Part shown: positions 31,815 through 40,628 of the stretch, in pieces
Layout: each line of letters opens with the position of its first letter
Numbering within the stretch: position 1 is the stretch's first letter
Source: an uncultured Lachnospiraceae bacterium
GTDB lineage: Bacteria > Bacillota > Clostridia > Lachnospirales > Lachnospiraceae
DNA length: 41,237 bases
Assembly: GCA_949155905.1 (NCBI GenBank)
Contig: CASCWU010000022.1
Location: 1 to 41,237, forward strand
Direction: 5' to 3'
The notes under the pieces: model-generated
The model's input: the letters and a program-made list of their open reading frames with translations, nothing else
Databases searched by the model: none
What the model was told of the DNA's origin: nothing
Program-made: the position numbers and the translations under genes

Positions 31815-33332
31815 ATGAGTGCGATTGTTTTGTTGCTTCCGATTCTGCTGCCGATTCTGTTTGGCGCGGTACTGCCGCTGTTCCGTTTCCAGAAAAAGCA
31901 GCAAAGGGAGCTGTATGTGATGGCAGTAGTGGTAATCAATACCCTGCTGGCCTATTTTCTGATTGTTCAGATGCCGGAAGAGACGGTGCTGACGGTATTT
32001 TATTTGACGAAAAGCCTGACAGTATCGTTTCGGATGGATGGGCTGTCCAGAGTGTTTGCCGGACTGGTGGCGGGACTCTGGCCGTTTGCCACACTCTATG
32101 CCTTTGAATATATGCGACATGAAGGACGGGAAAATTCCTTCTTTGCTTTTTATACGATGACCTTTGGTGTTACGATGGGGATTGCCTGTGCAGCAAATCT
32201 GATGACGATGTATCTGTTTTATGAGCTGCTGACGTTGATCACCCTGCCGCTTGTGATGCACTCCATGGATCATAAATCCATCCGAGCCGGAATCAAATAT
32301 CTCAAGTATTCCATCGGCGGTGCAGCGTTTGCGTTTATGGGCTTTATTTTGTTAAATTATTATGCAGGCAGCAATGAATTTGTCTCGGGTGGGTTGTTGC
32401 TTTCACAGGGAATTACATCCGAGGGGACGCCGATTCTGCTGATGGCATATGTGATGATGTTTTTTGGTTTTGGCGTAAAGGCAGCTGTGTTTCCGTTCCA
32501 TGGCTGGCTGCCAAGCGCATCCGTAGCGCCGACTCCGGTGACAGCGCTGCTTCATGCGGTAGCAGTGGTGAAATCAGGTGTGTTTGCGATTATGCGTGTC
32601 ACCTTTTATTCCTTTGGCTCCCGGTTTTTAATCGGCACCTGGGCGCAGTATATTCCGCTTGGCTTTGCGATTGCAACGATTGTATTCGGATCGGCGATGG
32701 CTGTACGGGAGCAGCATATCAAACGGCGTCTGGCGTATTCGACGGTTAGCAACCTGTCCTATATCCTGTTTGGGGTGACGCTTATGACGCCGGCAGGACT
32801 GGCAGCAGGACTGCTGCATATGATTTTTCATGGGGTCATGAAGATTGCTCTGTTTTTCTGTGCCGGAGCGATTATGCATCAGACCGGAAGCGAATACATC
32901 TATGAGATAAACGGCTACGGAAAGCAGATGAAAAAGGTGTTTGCCGTCTTTTTAGTAGCCTCACTTTCTCTGGTTGGTGTACCGCCGCTGGCTGGCTTTG
33001 CCAGCAAATGGTGGCTGGCCGGAGCAGGCGTAGCCAGCGGGATTTCCTATGCCAGCAGCCAGACCGGAAGGATACTAGCCTATCTGGGAGTAGGGGCGCT
33101 TCTTTTATCAGCGCTTTTGACCGCTGTTTATCTGTTCACGATTTTGATTCGAGCCTATTTTCCGGATGCCTTGCCAAATCCCAGTACCTTAGCGAATCCA
33201 GGTATTCCGGTAACGGATCCGAACTGGTATATGATTTTGCCGCTGGTGCTGTTTGCAGTGGCGGTAGTGGTGCTTGGACTGGGACAAAAGGAGCTTTATG
33301 ATTTGTTCTGTCAGATAACACAGGGCTTATAA
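31815..33332 (+). CDS. Third NuoL/M/N-like antiporter subunit
   Basis: A 505-residue polytopic protein. Glu137 (MYLFYELLTLITLPL) and Lys222 (GFGVKAAVFPFHGWLP) are conserved, and YSTVSNLSYILFG matches the helix-10/11 region. FPFHGWLPSASVAPTPVTALLHAVAVVKSG differs from the PVAPAPASA of its neighbours and resembles the MrpA N-terminal domain or NuoL more. AAAGGAG precedes ATG 31815 at a normal distance. It sits between two paralogues in the same operon. Confidence 0.92.
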   Translation: MSAIVLLLPILLPILFGAVLPLFRFQKKQQRELYVMAVVVINTLLAYFLIVQMPEETVLTVFYLTKSLTVSFRMDGLSRVFAGLVAGLWPFATLYAFEYMRHEGRENSFFAFYTMTFGVTMGIACAANLMTMYLFYELLTLITLPLVMHSMDHKSIRAGIKYLKYSIGGAAFAFMGFILLNYYAGSNEFVSGGLLLSQGITSEGTPILLMAYVMMFFGFGVKAAVFPFHGWLPSASVAPTPVTALLHAVAVVKSGVFAIMRVTFYSFGSRFLIGTWAQYIPLGFAIATIVFGSAMAVREQHIKRRLAYSTVSNLSYILFGVTLMTPAGLAAGLLHMIFHGVMKIALFFCAGAIMHQTGSEYIYEINGYGKQMKKVFAVFLVASLSLVGVPPLAGFASKWWLAGAGVASGISYASSQTGRILAYLGVGALLLSALLTAVYLFTILIRAYFPDALPNPSTLANPGIPVTDPNWYMILPLVLFAVAVVVLGLGQKELYDLFCQITQGL

Positions 33333-33353
33333 GCGGAAAGGAGAGTGTGTAGG

Positions 33354-35477
33354 ATGAATGACATCTGGCTGTTGGCTTTGGTGCTGTTGCCCCTGATAGG
33401 AGCCTTTGCCGTCTATCTGACCGGACGGAAAAACAAGACGCTGCGGGATTACCTAGCGGACGCTGTGACAGTTGCGGAGTTTTTGCTGGCGTTTTTCTTA
33501 TTTTTCTGCTTGCCGGAAGGAAAAAGCTTGACTTTTGTATTGCCGGAATTCTGTGTCCGTGGGTTGTATCTGGAGCTGGATGGCTTCCGCTCGCTGTATG
33601 TGCTGGTCGCTTCCCTTATGTGGATGATGACGACGATATTTACAAAGCAATATATGGCGCATTACCGGAATCGGAACCGTTATTATTTGTTTACGCTGCT
33701 GACACTTGGTGCGACGGTAGGGGTACTGTTATCCTCTGATTTATATACGACCTTTCTCTTTTTTGAAGTGATGTCCTTTACCTCCTACGTCTGGGTGGCG
33801 CAGGAGGAAAACGAAGGCGCATTGCGTGCTGCCGATACGTATCTGGCAGTAGCGGTCATCGGTGGCCTGGTCATGTTAATGGGGATTTTCCTGCTGGAAA
33901 ACCTGACGGGAACCTTAAATATGGCAGAGCTGTATACGATGCTCTCTGGCAACGGTGATTCGGCAATATCTGCCGGGCAACGGCCGATTTTGTATGTGGC
34001 GGGCGCTTGTATGCTGTTTGGCTTTGGTGCAAAGGCTGGTATGTTCCCGCTTCATATCTGGCTGCCAAAAGCGCATCCGGTGGCTCCGGCTCCGGCCAGT
34101 GCGCTGCTCTCCGGTATTTTAACGAAATCCGGCGTCTATGGTATCCTGGTGCTGAGCTGCGTGATATTTCGTCACGATCCGGCCTGGGGCTATGTGATTT
34201 TGCTTTTGGGTGTCATTACGATGTTCGGCGGAGCGCTGCTGGCGTTGTTCTCTGTCGATCTGAAACGGACGTTGGCTTGCTCCTCGATGTCTCAGATCGG
34301 ATTTATTTTAGTCGGAATCGGAATGTCCGGACTGTTGGGCGAGGAGGGGGCGTTGGCTCTCCGCGGAACGGTGCTGCATATGGTGAACCACTCCCTGATT
34401 AAGCTGGTACTGTTTTTGGTGGCCGGAGTTGTGGTGATGAATCTGCACAAGCTAGATCTCAATGCAATCCGAGGCTTTGGACGGAAGAAGCCGCTGCTGC
34501 ATTTTTCCTTCCTGATGGGCGCCCTGGGGATTGGAGGAATCCCGCTTTGGAATGGCTATATCAGTAAAACGTTGCTGCATGAGAGCATAGTAGAGTATAC
34601 GGAGCTGCTCGAAGAGGGCGGACATGGTCTGTCAGAGCTGGCGCTTTCTCTGACCTCGGTTTCCTTTATGAAGGGAGTAGAATGGATTTTCCTGATTACC
34701 GGAGGAATGACGGTTGCCTATATGCTAAAGCTCTATATTGCATTGTTTATAGAAAAGCCGGAAGAACCGACAGTTCTGGAAAAAGCAGCCTCCGGCAGCT
34801 ATATGAATGTATGGAGTGCGATTGTGATTGTAGTTCCTGCAGCCCTCCTTCCACTCATGGGATTGCTGCCGAATATCGTTATGGATTCTCTGGCGGATCG
34901 TTCAGTTCGATTTCTGCATGGAGGAGATCTGGAGCATGCGGTATCGTATTTTTCCCTCGTAAACCTAAAGGGAGGAGCCATTTCTATCGGAATCGGTATC
35001 CTTCTGTATGGCGTGGTAGTACGGCTGCTGCTGATGGAAAAGAGAAAGGACGGCACACGGGTATATGTCAACCGCTGGCCATCCTGGCTGGATTTGGAAA
35101 ATGTGATCTACCGTCCGCTGCTGTTACGCTTCCTGCCGTTTGTCTGCGCCTTTGTCTGCCGGATTTTAGAACGTCTGATGGACTGGACGATGTGGGTACT
35201 GCAGCGCTTTGTGTTCCATCCCATCCACCATCTAAGGCCAGTGGTCGGGACAAGGACGACTTATATCCTGGGCAGTATGGCGGACGTCATAGAAAATGTC
35301 CTAAACCGCAGTATTTTCCGCAAGCATCCGAAACGGATTGATTTTGTCTATTGGCTGGCAGAGCGGGAAAGAGATGTCAAGCAGCTTGACCGGATCATTT
35401 CCCGCAGCATTTCCTTTGGCTTAATGATGTTTGCCTTAGGTCTCTGCCTGACGATTGCCTATCTGCTCTTAGGGTAA
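33354..35477 (+). CDS. Fourth NuoL-like antiporter subunit with long C-terminal extension
   Basis: A 707-residue protein, the largest of the four. Glu138 (TFLFFEVMSFTSYVW) and Lys227 (GFGAKAGMFPLHIWLP) are kept; CSSMSQIGFILVGIGM and HMVNHSLIKLVLFLVAG belong to the core. After about residue 490 come two further hydrophobic segments, a long soluble or amphipathic stretch (about residues 560-680) and a final transmembrane helix (SFGLMMFALGLCLTIAYLLLG). This recalls the lateral helix of NuoL. ATG 33354 lies 10 bases after AAGGAG (33338-33343); GTG 33345 is too close. Its last 9 bases overlap the convergent kinase gene. Confidence 0.92.
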   Translation: MNDIWLLALVLLPLIGAFAVYLTGRKNKTLRDYLADAVTVAEFLLAFFLFFCLPEGKSLTFVLPEFCVRGLYLELDGFRSLYVLVASLMWMMTTIFTKQYMAHYRNRNRYYLFTLLTLGATVGVLLSSDLYTTFLFFEVMSFTSYVWVAQEENEGALRAADTYLAVAVIGGLVMLMGIFLLENLTGTLNMAELYTMLSGNGDSAISAGQRPILYVAGACMLFGFGAKAGMFPLHIWLPKAHPVAPAPASALLSGILTKSGVYGILVLSCVIFRHDPAWGYVILLLGVITMFGGALLALFSVDLKRTLACSSMSQIGFILVGIGMSGLLGEEGALALRGTVLHMVNHSLIKLVLFLVAGVVVMNLHKLDLNAIRGFGRKKPLLHFSFLMGALGIGGIPLWNGYISKTLLHESIVEYTELLEEGGHGLSELALSLTSVSFMKGVEWIFLITGGMTVAYMLKLYIALFIEKPEEPTVLEKAASGSYMNVWSAIVIVVPAALLPLMGLLPNIVMDSLADRSVRFLHGGDLEHAVSYFSLVNLKGGAISIGIGILLYGVVVRLLLMEKRKDGTRVYVNRWPSWLDLENVIYRPLLLRFLPFVCAFVCRILERLMDWTMWVLQRFVFHPIHHLRPVVGTRTTYILGSMADVIENVLNRSIFRKHPKRIDFVYWLAERERDVKQLDRIISRSISFGLMMFALGLCLTIAYLLLG

Positions 35478-37613
35478 AAGATGGTATTTTTGTATTGTTT
35501 TCACAATCGTTTCCAATAAGTGAGGGACGTCTACCGGCTTTGTCAGGTGGGCGTCCATTCCGCTTTCTAAGGACTTTTGGATGTCGCTTTCGTAGGCATC
35601 AGCGGAAAGAGCGATGATGGGCAGGTGAGAGAGCGCCGGATTTTCTAGGCTTCTGATTGCTCTGGCGGCTTCCCTGCCATCCATGACCGGCATCTGAATA
35701 TCCATCAGGATCAGGGCATATTCCCCTGGGGCAGACTGCCGGATTTTTTCGACGGCAATGCCGCCGTTTACGGCATGATCTACGGTAAATCCCAGTCCAT
35801 TTAAAATTTCGGTTTCGATTTCCAGATTGATTTCATTGTCCTCAACTAAGAGGATTTTTTTATTCATCAGCCAAAAGACAACATCCTCTGCATAGCCGGA
35901 AAAGGAATGAGGGTGAGTTTGTACCCGCAGACGAAGCGTGACAGTAAAGGTGCTGCCAACCCCCTCGGTACTGGTTGCCTTAATCGTTCCGCCCATTCGT
36001 TCAATGATGTTCTGGGCAATCGTCAGTCCTAGGCCAGTGCCGTGTATCCCGCTTAACGTCGTATTTTTCTCCCGTTCAAAGGGCTCAAAGACATGATTTA
36101 AAAACTCCTGACTCATTCCGATGCCGGTATCCTTAATGGTAAAGGTATAAACGGCGGAATCGTTTGGCAGGCTGTTCGGTTCCGTAACAGACATCGCTAT
36201 GTGTCCGCCCTCGTTGGTGTAGGTAATCGCGTTTTGCAGGATATAGGAAAGCGCCTGTTTGATTTTTTCGGCATCACAATAGACGCTGCAATGCTGCAGA
36301 TTTGCCGTATTCATAGACAATCTGACCTCTTTGTCGTCTGCCCTTGGTAGCATGGTATCGTAGAGCTCCTGCATCAGATCGCACAGGTTGCATTCGGCCT
36401 CTGCCAGCTTTGTATCGTTAGATTCACTCCAGGAAATCTCCAATACTTTTTCGATTAGTTCTAAGAGCTGCCGACTGGAGATTTCGATTTTATGGAGATA
36501 GGAGAGAAGCTCTTCCTTTCTGTCATAGCATTCCTTGGCTAAGGTTGTATAGCCTAAAATAGCGTTTAACGGAGTCCGCATATCATGGGACATATTGGAA
36601 AGGAAGGTGTTTTTGGCGGTAATGGCCAGATTAGCTGTAGTAAGAGCCTCCTCTAACAACTGGTTTTGCTCCATTTCCCGCTGAATCTCTTCGTCTACCC
36701 GGCGGTAGCCGAAAACCACCTGGGAAATCTGTTCTTTATTTCCGACATTGACGACTCGAAGCTGCAGGTATTGAAGCTGCCCTTTGTGGATAATCCGGTA
36801 ATTGACATAATAGGTTTTACGGTTTTTCAGCTTCTGGCGGATAAAATCCGGCGCAGTAGAAGAAAGGAGCAGATCTCGATCCTCCGGATGTACCCAGGTA
36901 TTGACATAGTCTGAGATATACCATAAAAAACTGCGCATCTGGAATTTTTCGCCGAATTGCCGTATCGTACGGCTGCTTAATCGGTAAGGTAAAATTTTGT
37001 CTGTATCCAGATCGGCATACAGAATGGATTCATAATTGACACTCAGTCCTTCGATTACCTCCAGGCGGCGCAGGTATTCCTGGTTGATCAGGCTCCGTTC
37101 CTGATCGTACTGCTCGATTAAATTTTTAAACCGCTGCTCGGTCTGTACCAGACGGTTCCTTTTCTCTGTCGCATCGCTGATAAAAACATAAAAAATGTCC
37201 CCCGCCTCGCTATGGATAAAATGTCCGTAATCCTCTACCCAGCCAATCGCTCCGTCCTTTCGGATGATCCGGTATTCTACGTAGTCCAGATCGTATTGGC
37301 TTTCTGTTATCTGCTTGGTAATGCTGGCTTCTACCTCCTCCAAATCGTCTGGGTGGACAATACCATGAAAGGAATTTCCCGTCCAGGCACGAAATTCCTC
37401 AAGAGTGGCGCACTCAAAAATCCGAAGCAGGGCTTGGTTGGCATAAATAATCTCTTCTTCCCCGTCCGCATGATAAATCAGGAACCCGCCCGGCATTTCA
37501 TCCATAAATTTACGGATTTCTGCTGCCATTTGGAGTGTCCTGGTATGATCTCCTGTATACAAGGATGTAAAAATATGTTCTACCAGGTTATGGTTTTGTT
37601 CATGCTCTTGCAT
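35469..37613 (-). CDS. Hybrid sensor histidine kinase/response regulator with PAS domains
   Basis: A 714-residue soluble hybrid kinase with no transmembrane segment. Residues about 35-155 form a PAS domain with a PAC end (YRIIRKDGAIGWVEDYG). About 190-310 is a second PAS-like region (WVHPEDRDLLL, YRIIHKGQLQYL). HisKA carries His343 in FLSNMSHDMRTPLNAI; the ATPase domain has Asn461, DTGIGMS (495-501) and GTGLGLT (525-531). The receiver domain has the acceptor Asp638 in ILMDIQMPVMDG and Lys692 in LTKPVD. GGGGAG lies 6 bases before the start. The gene is 57 bases downstream of the propeller gene and probably co-transcribed. The output is unknown; no DNA-binding domain is present. Confidence 0.94.
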   Translation of the reverse strand: MQEHEQNHNLVEHIFTSLYTGDHTRTLQMAAEIRKFMDEMPGGFLIYHADGEEEIIYANQALLRIFECATLEEFRAWTGNSFHGIVHPDDLEEVEASITKQITESQYDLDYVEYRIIRKDGAIGWVEDYGHFIHSEAGDIFYVFISDATEKRNRLVQTEQRFKNLIEQYDQERSLINQEYLRRLEVIEGLSVNYESILYADLDTDKILPYRLSSRTIRQFGEKFQMRSFLWYISDYVNTWVHPEDRDLLLSSTAPDFIRQKLKNRKTYYVNYRIIHKGQLQYLQLRVVNVGNKEQISQVVFGYRRVDEEIQREMEQNQLLEEALTTANLAITAKNTFLSNMSHDMRTPLNAILGYTTLAKECYDRKEELLSYLHKIEISSRQLLELIEKVLEISWSESNDTKLAEAECNLCDLMQELYDTMLPRADDKEVRLSMNTANLQHCSVYCDAEKIKQALSYILQNAITYTNEGGHIAMSVTEPNSLPNDSAVYTFTIKDTGIGMSQEFLNHVFEPFEREKNTTLSGIHGTGLGLTIAQNIIERMGGTIKATSTEGVGSTFTVTLRLRVQTHPHSFSGYAEDVVFWLMNKKILLVEDNEINLEIETEILNGLGFTVDHAVNGGIAVEKIRQSAPGEYALILMDIQMPVMDGREAARAIRSLENPALSHLPIIALSADAYESDIQKSLESGMDAHLTKPVDVPHLLETIVKTIQKYHLLP

Positions 37614-37670
37614 CTGTTTCTCCCCACTTCTTTTACTTTCTCTTTTCTTTCTGGCGTTTTTGATACCAAT

Positions 37671-38771
37671 CTATTTCTTTACCTCCGGTAAAAACGGACG
37701 GATATCCTCCGGCATTCCTAACCGAAAATAGTATTGGTTTTTGCTGCCGAATTCCTGGAAAAAGACCAGGTCGCCCAAAATGTGGATGTTGCAATAATTT
37801 CCCTCCATCAGAGGAAACGTCTCTAACGTGTATAGGTCTAAGCATTCGAGGCGGCTGCGCTCGCCGTCGTCTACCTGATAGATCAGATAATGCTCGGACT
37901 CATCTACATTATAAAAGGAGCAGCGCTCTTCGGTAAGCAGCGTCGGATGACTGCCGTATGGATCGACACGGGCAATGCTGTAATTTTGGGAAAGGGAAAT
38001 AAAATAAATGGAGTCCCCAATCCGCGCCGGCTGGTAGCAGTTGCCCTGATAGATCAATGTTTCCGTGCCAGAGCCGGAAATCGGAGAGCCGGAGCCTGAA
38101 CGACTTCCGGAAGGAACAGTCAGGGAATAAATATAATGATCCCCGGTTGTCCCAGCATAATAAAGCAGACCGTCCCGTACACAGGCCGGAAGGATGGAAC
38201 GGTCAAGCAGCATGGTAGTTTCCGAGCAGTCTAACGGGGCATGGTAAAGCGTCAGATTCGGCTCCTCGTAATGCTGGTAATAGATATCATTTCCCTGTAA
38301 AGAGACAATGCCGACCGGCTTGTTGTAAATCATCCGCATCCCGGAGCCGTTTTTCCGGTCGATACGGAATAAGCCGGAGCTGGTGTAGTCAAATACGTCC
38401 CGTCCGCCTCCGTCCTTTAAATAATTGAGTCTGGCATAGACTAAGTAATGGTTAGTGGCGTTTAAGTAGCCCGGCATATCTCTGGTAAGCTTCTGATAGC
38501 CGGAAAGGTCGGTTTTCATGGAATATAAGGCGCCGTCGTCTGCCAGGTTGCTAAAATAAATCCGGTCGTCGTAAAGGCAGAAGGTTCCGCCGTTATACAG
38601 GTTGCAGGCCGTGTTCCCGACGGCAGACGGATCGTTAGGGACGGTTCTTGACAGGAGCTTAAAGGTAACGGTGAGCGTAGAAATGATCACGAGTGCTATT
38701 AGAAAGGGAAGAAATCGTAGGAATCCGCCCTTTTTTTTCTTTGGTGGCTGCGTTTTTTGTTTGGATGGCAT
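37671..38771 (-). CDS. Membrane-anchored DUF5050-like beta-propeller protein
   Basis: A 366-residue protein from the ATG at 38771 (AAAGGGGGAG just upstream; the ORF extends to 38825 without a site). A Lys/Pro-rich cytoplasmic start (QPPKKKKGG) precedes one transmembrane segment (residues 17-40), and the rest should lie outside. There, short blade-like repeats such as DRIYFSNLADDGALYSMKTDLSGYQKL, GLFRIDRKNGSG and NDIYYQHYEEPNLTLY match the DUF5050 (LRP1-like propeller) pattern of Clostridia. A Gly/Ser linker (SGSRSGSGSPISGSGTE) interrupts one blade. It may be the sensory partner of the downstream soluble kinase; that is inference from gene order. Confidence 0.8.
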   Translation of the reverse strand: MPSKQKTQPPKKKKGGFLRFLPFLIALVIISTLTVTFKLLSRTVPNDPSAVGNTACNLYNGGTFCLYDDRIYFSNLADDGALYSMKTDLSGYQKLTRDMPGYLNATNHYLVYARLNYLKDGGGRDVFDYTSSGLFRIDRKNGSGMRMIYNKPVGIVSLQGNDIYYQHYEEPNLTLYHAPLDCSETTMLLDRSILPACVRDGLLYYAGTTGDHYIYSLTVPSGSRSGSGSPISGSGTETLIYQGNCYQPARIGDSIYFISLSQNYSIARVDPYGSHPTLLTEERCSFYNVDESEHYLIYQVDDGERSRLECLDLYTLETFPLMEGNYCNIHILGDLVFFQEFGSKNQYYFRLGMPEDIRPFLPEVKK

Positions 38772-38826
38772 AGCCAACTCCCCCTTTGTTGTAGTAAAAT
38801 ACGGCGATACGCCGGATGATACCAAC

Positions 38827-38855
38827 AGTATATCATTTTTTGAGGGGAATGTCTC
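38827..38855 (-). promoter_or_regulatory. Promoter for the propeller-kinase unit
   Basis: On the minus strand: GAGACA (38855-38850), 17 bases, TATACT (38832-38827) with an extended TGA before the -10. A small hairpin CGGCG-TAT-CGCCG lies in the leader. Confidence 0.65.
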
Positions 38856-38903
38856 GTGTTTTTTCTAAATTTCTTTATCTTTTTGCAGTTGGCGTGAAAG
38901 TAT

Positions 38904-38932
38904 TTGCAGTTCTTGGAAGGATTGGGTATAAT
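38904..38932 (+). promoter_or_regulatory. Probable promoter for the broken small gene
   Basis: A perfect TATAAT at 38927-38932 with TTGCAG at 38904-38909, 17 bases apart. It is followed by AGGAGGG at 38941-38947 and ATG 38954. Confidence 0.5.
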
Positions 38933-38953
38933 AAGAGGGGAGGAGGGAGAAGG

Positions 38954-39264
38954 ATGCGGTTAGTTTATAGAAAGGAAGAACTGGCAAGAAAGGCAGGAAA
39001 AACAATTATTTTAATGAATGATTTATTTTTTGACACAGATACAGTACTAAAAATACAGATTTCACCACTATTGTTTTAAATACGATTGATGAAGCCAGTT
39101 ATCATAGTCTGTTTACTTTTATTGGAAGAACAAAGGAATTAGGGGCGCTGAATAAAAATATGCTGAGTACTGGTACTAAGACATTGCTTAATATCGAGGG
39201 ACACCCTGAAAAATGCTTTAACGTATGTGAGTGTGGAAACAATGAGACAGAGAAACCTGGTTGA
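38954..39264 (+). pseudogene. Frameshifted small gene of unknown function
   Basis: ATG 38954 (AGGAGGG 6 bases upstream) opens a frame of 41 residues, MRLVYRKEELARKAGKTI to ISPLLF, stopping at 39077-39079. A second frame, shifted by -1, continues from about 39047 to TGA 39262-39264. It reads TTIVLNTIDEASYHSL, then MLSTGTKTLLNIEGHPEK and CFNVCECGNN, which looks like genuine protein. The shift can be placed at the CTAAAAATA run near 39047-39054. The joined product would be about 103 residues; the LSTGTKTLLN and CGNN blocks resemble small Clostridia proteins I cannot name with certainty (possibly DUF4869-like). It may also be truncated at the end, since a third frame (39242-39298) runs on briefly. 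A single-base sequencing error is the main alternative to real decay. Confidence 0.6.
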
Positions 39265-39305
39265 AGAAAATCGGAATTTCAGTAAGGTGTGTTTCTGATT
39301 CCAAA

Positions 39306-39321
39306 TTATTTGAGCAAATAA
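39306..39321. promoter_or_regulatory. Palindrome upstream of pheA
   Basis: TTATTTG-AG-CAAATAA is a perfect 7-bp palindrome about 45 bases before the pheA start. It has an operator-like shape; no clear -35/-10 pair was identified for pheA, and the sequence is AT-rich enough for chance. Confidence 0.35.
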
Positions 39322-39365
39322 ATTTTATTTTGAAGAGTTAACAACAAAAGGAGAGGAAGAAAACC

Positions 39366-40535
39366 ATGGCAGTAGAGTTAGCACAGAGCAGGAAAAGACT
39401 GGATGAAATCGACCGGCAAATTGCTGCATTGTTTGAGGAACGAATGAAGGTGACAGAGGATGTAGCCGCCTACAAAAGAGAGACAGGCAAGCCGGTGCTA
39501 GACAGACAGCGGGAGGAGGAAAAGCTTGTGACGGTGGCAGAGCTGGTATCCGGCGAGTTTAACAAAAAGGGAATTCGGGAGCTGTATACACAGATTATGG
39601 CGATTGGAAGGAAATACCAATATGCGATGCTGGCGGAGGGAGGCAGGCAGCAGAGGGAGGGGGCCGGTGCCTCCTCTGCCTTAAAGCTTTGCGAGGCACT
39701 TCCGGTAGATGCCAAAACGAAGGCGGCCTTTTTTGGAGTGCGCGGCACTTATACGGAACAGGCGATGGAGGAATTTTTCGGCCGGCAGATAACAGGGATT
39801 CCCTGCGCCACCTTTAAAGAGGTCATGCAGACCGTGAAGGAGAAGCGGGCAGAATACGGTGTGCTGCCGATTGAAAACAGCTCGACGGGGGGGATTTCAG
39901 ACATTTATGATTTGCTGCTTTCTTATGACAATTATATCGTAGGAGAGCATGTCGTGAAAATCGATCATGCGTTGCTTGGCCTTCCAGGAGTGGGATTAGA
40001 GGAAATCACGGACGTATATTCTCATATTCAGCCGCTTTTACAGTGCAGGCCGTATCTGAACGCTCATCCGGAATGGAGGCTGCATGAGGAGGGCAGCACG
40101 GCAGGCTGTGCCAAAAAGGTAAAAGAGGAGGGAAAGCCTTATCAGGCTGCTATAGCAAGCAAGCGGGCCGGGCAGTACTATGGTCTTGACGTTCTGGCAG
40201 AGGATATCAGCATGAGCGAGGAAAATTCTACCCGTTTTATTGTGATTTCCGGAAAGCCGTGGTATACAAGGGCAGCAGGGAAAATCAGCATTTGCTTTGA
40301 GGTTCCGCATGTCAGCGGCTCGCTTTATCAGATGCTGTCTCATTTTATTTTTAACGGACTGAATATGACAAACATCGAATCCAGGCCGATTCCTGGAAGA
40401 AACTGGGAGTATCGCTTTTTCCTGGATTTTACCGGAAATCTGGAGGAGGCCGCTGTGCAAAATGCTCTGGCTGGCCTGCAGGCAGAGGCAAATATGCTGC
40501 TCGTGCTAGGAAACTATCCAGAAGGGAAAAACTGA
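39366..40535 (+). CDS. pheA: Chorismate mutase-prephenate dehydratase (P-protein)
   Basis: A 389-residue bifunctional enzyme that makes phenylpyruvate from chorismate for phenylalanine. Residues about 5-90 are an AroQ-type chorismate mutase (RKRLDEIDRQIAALFEERM, DRQREEEKL). Residues about 117-295 are prephenate dehydratase, with FFGVRGTYTEQA, GVLPIENSSTGGI and the STRF motif with Thr289. Residues about 307-385 form an ACT domain with the phenylalanine-binding GSLYQML and ESRP (338-341), implying feedback inhibition. GGAGAGGAAG lies before ATG 39366. The DAHP synthase of this pathway is at 19191-20222, on the other strand. Confidence 0.96.
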   Translation: MAVELAQSRKRLDEIDRQIAALFEERMKVTEDVAAYKRETGKPVLDRQREEEKLVTVAELVSGEFNKKGIRELYTQIMAIGRKYQYAMLAEGGRQQREGAGASSALKLCEALPVDAKTKAAFFGVRGTYTEQAMEEFFGRQITGIPCATFKEVMQTVKEKRAEYGVLPIENSSTGGISDIYDLLLSYDNYIVGEHVVKIDHALLGLPGVGLEEITDVYSHIQPLLQCRPYLNAHPEWRLHEEGSTAGCAKKVKEEGKPYQAAIASKRAGQYYGLDVLAEDISMSEENSTRFIVISGKPWYTRAAGKISICFEVPHVSGSLYQMLSHFIFNGLNMTNIESRPIPGRNWEYRFFLDFTGNLEEAAVQNALAGLQAEANMLLVLGNYPEGKN

Positions 40536-40628
40536 GGTAAGGAGAAAAGGCGGTCAGGAATCGGGAGGCTTTGTAAAGAGGGACTTACACAGAGAATTTT
40601 ATCTTAGCTAGAGGAGGAAAAAGAAAAG

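Noticed and set aside
31449..32273. A 274-residue minus-strand ORF across two antiporter genes
   Set aside because: It is antisense to well-supported genes and its composition (rich in His, Gln and Arg) is typical of a shadow frame.
25629..35477. Membrane-bound hydrogenase or complex I operon
   Set aside because: The antiporter-type subunits match, but no hydrogenase large or small subunit, NuoH, NuoI or other redox gene is present in the window.
38065..38115. Repeated CCGGA/GAGCC units in the propeller gene as a tandem repeat locus
   Set aside because: They encode a Gly/Ser linker in frame and are too short and irregular to call a repeat array.
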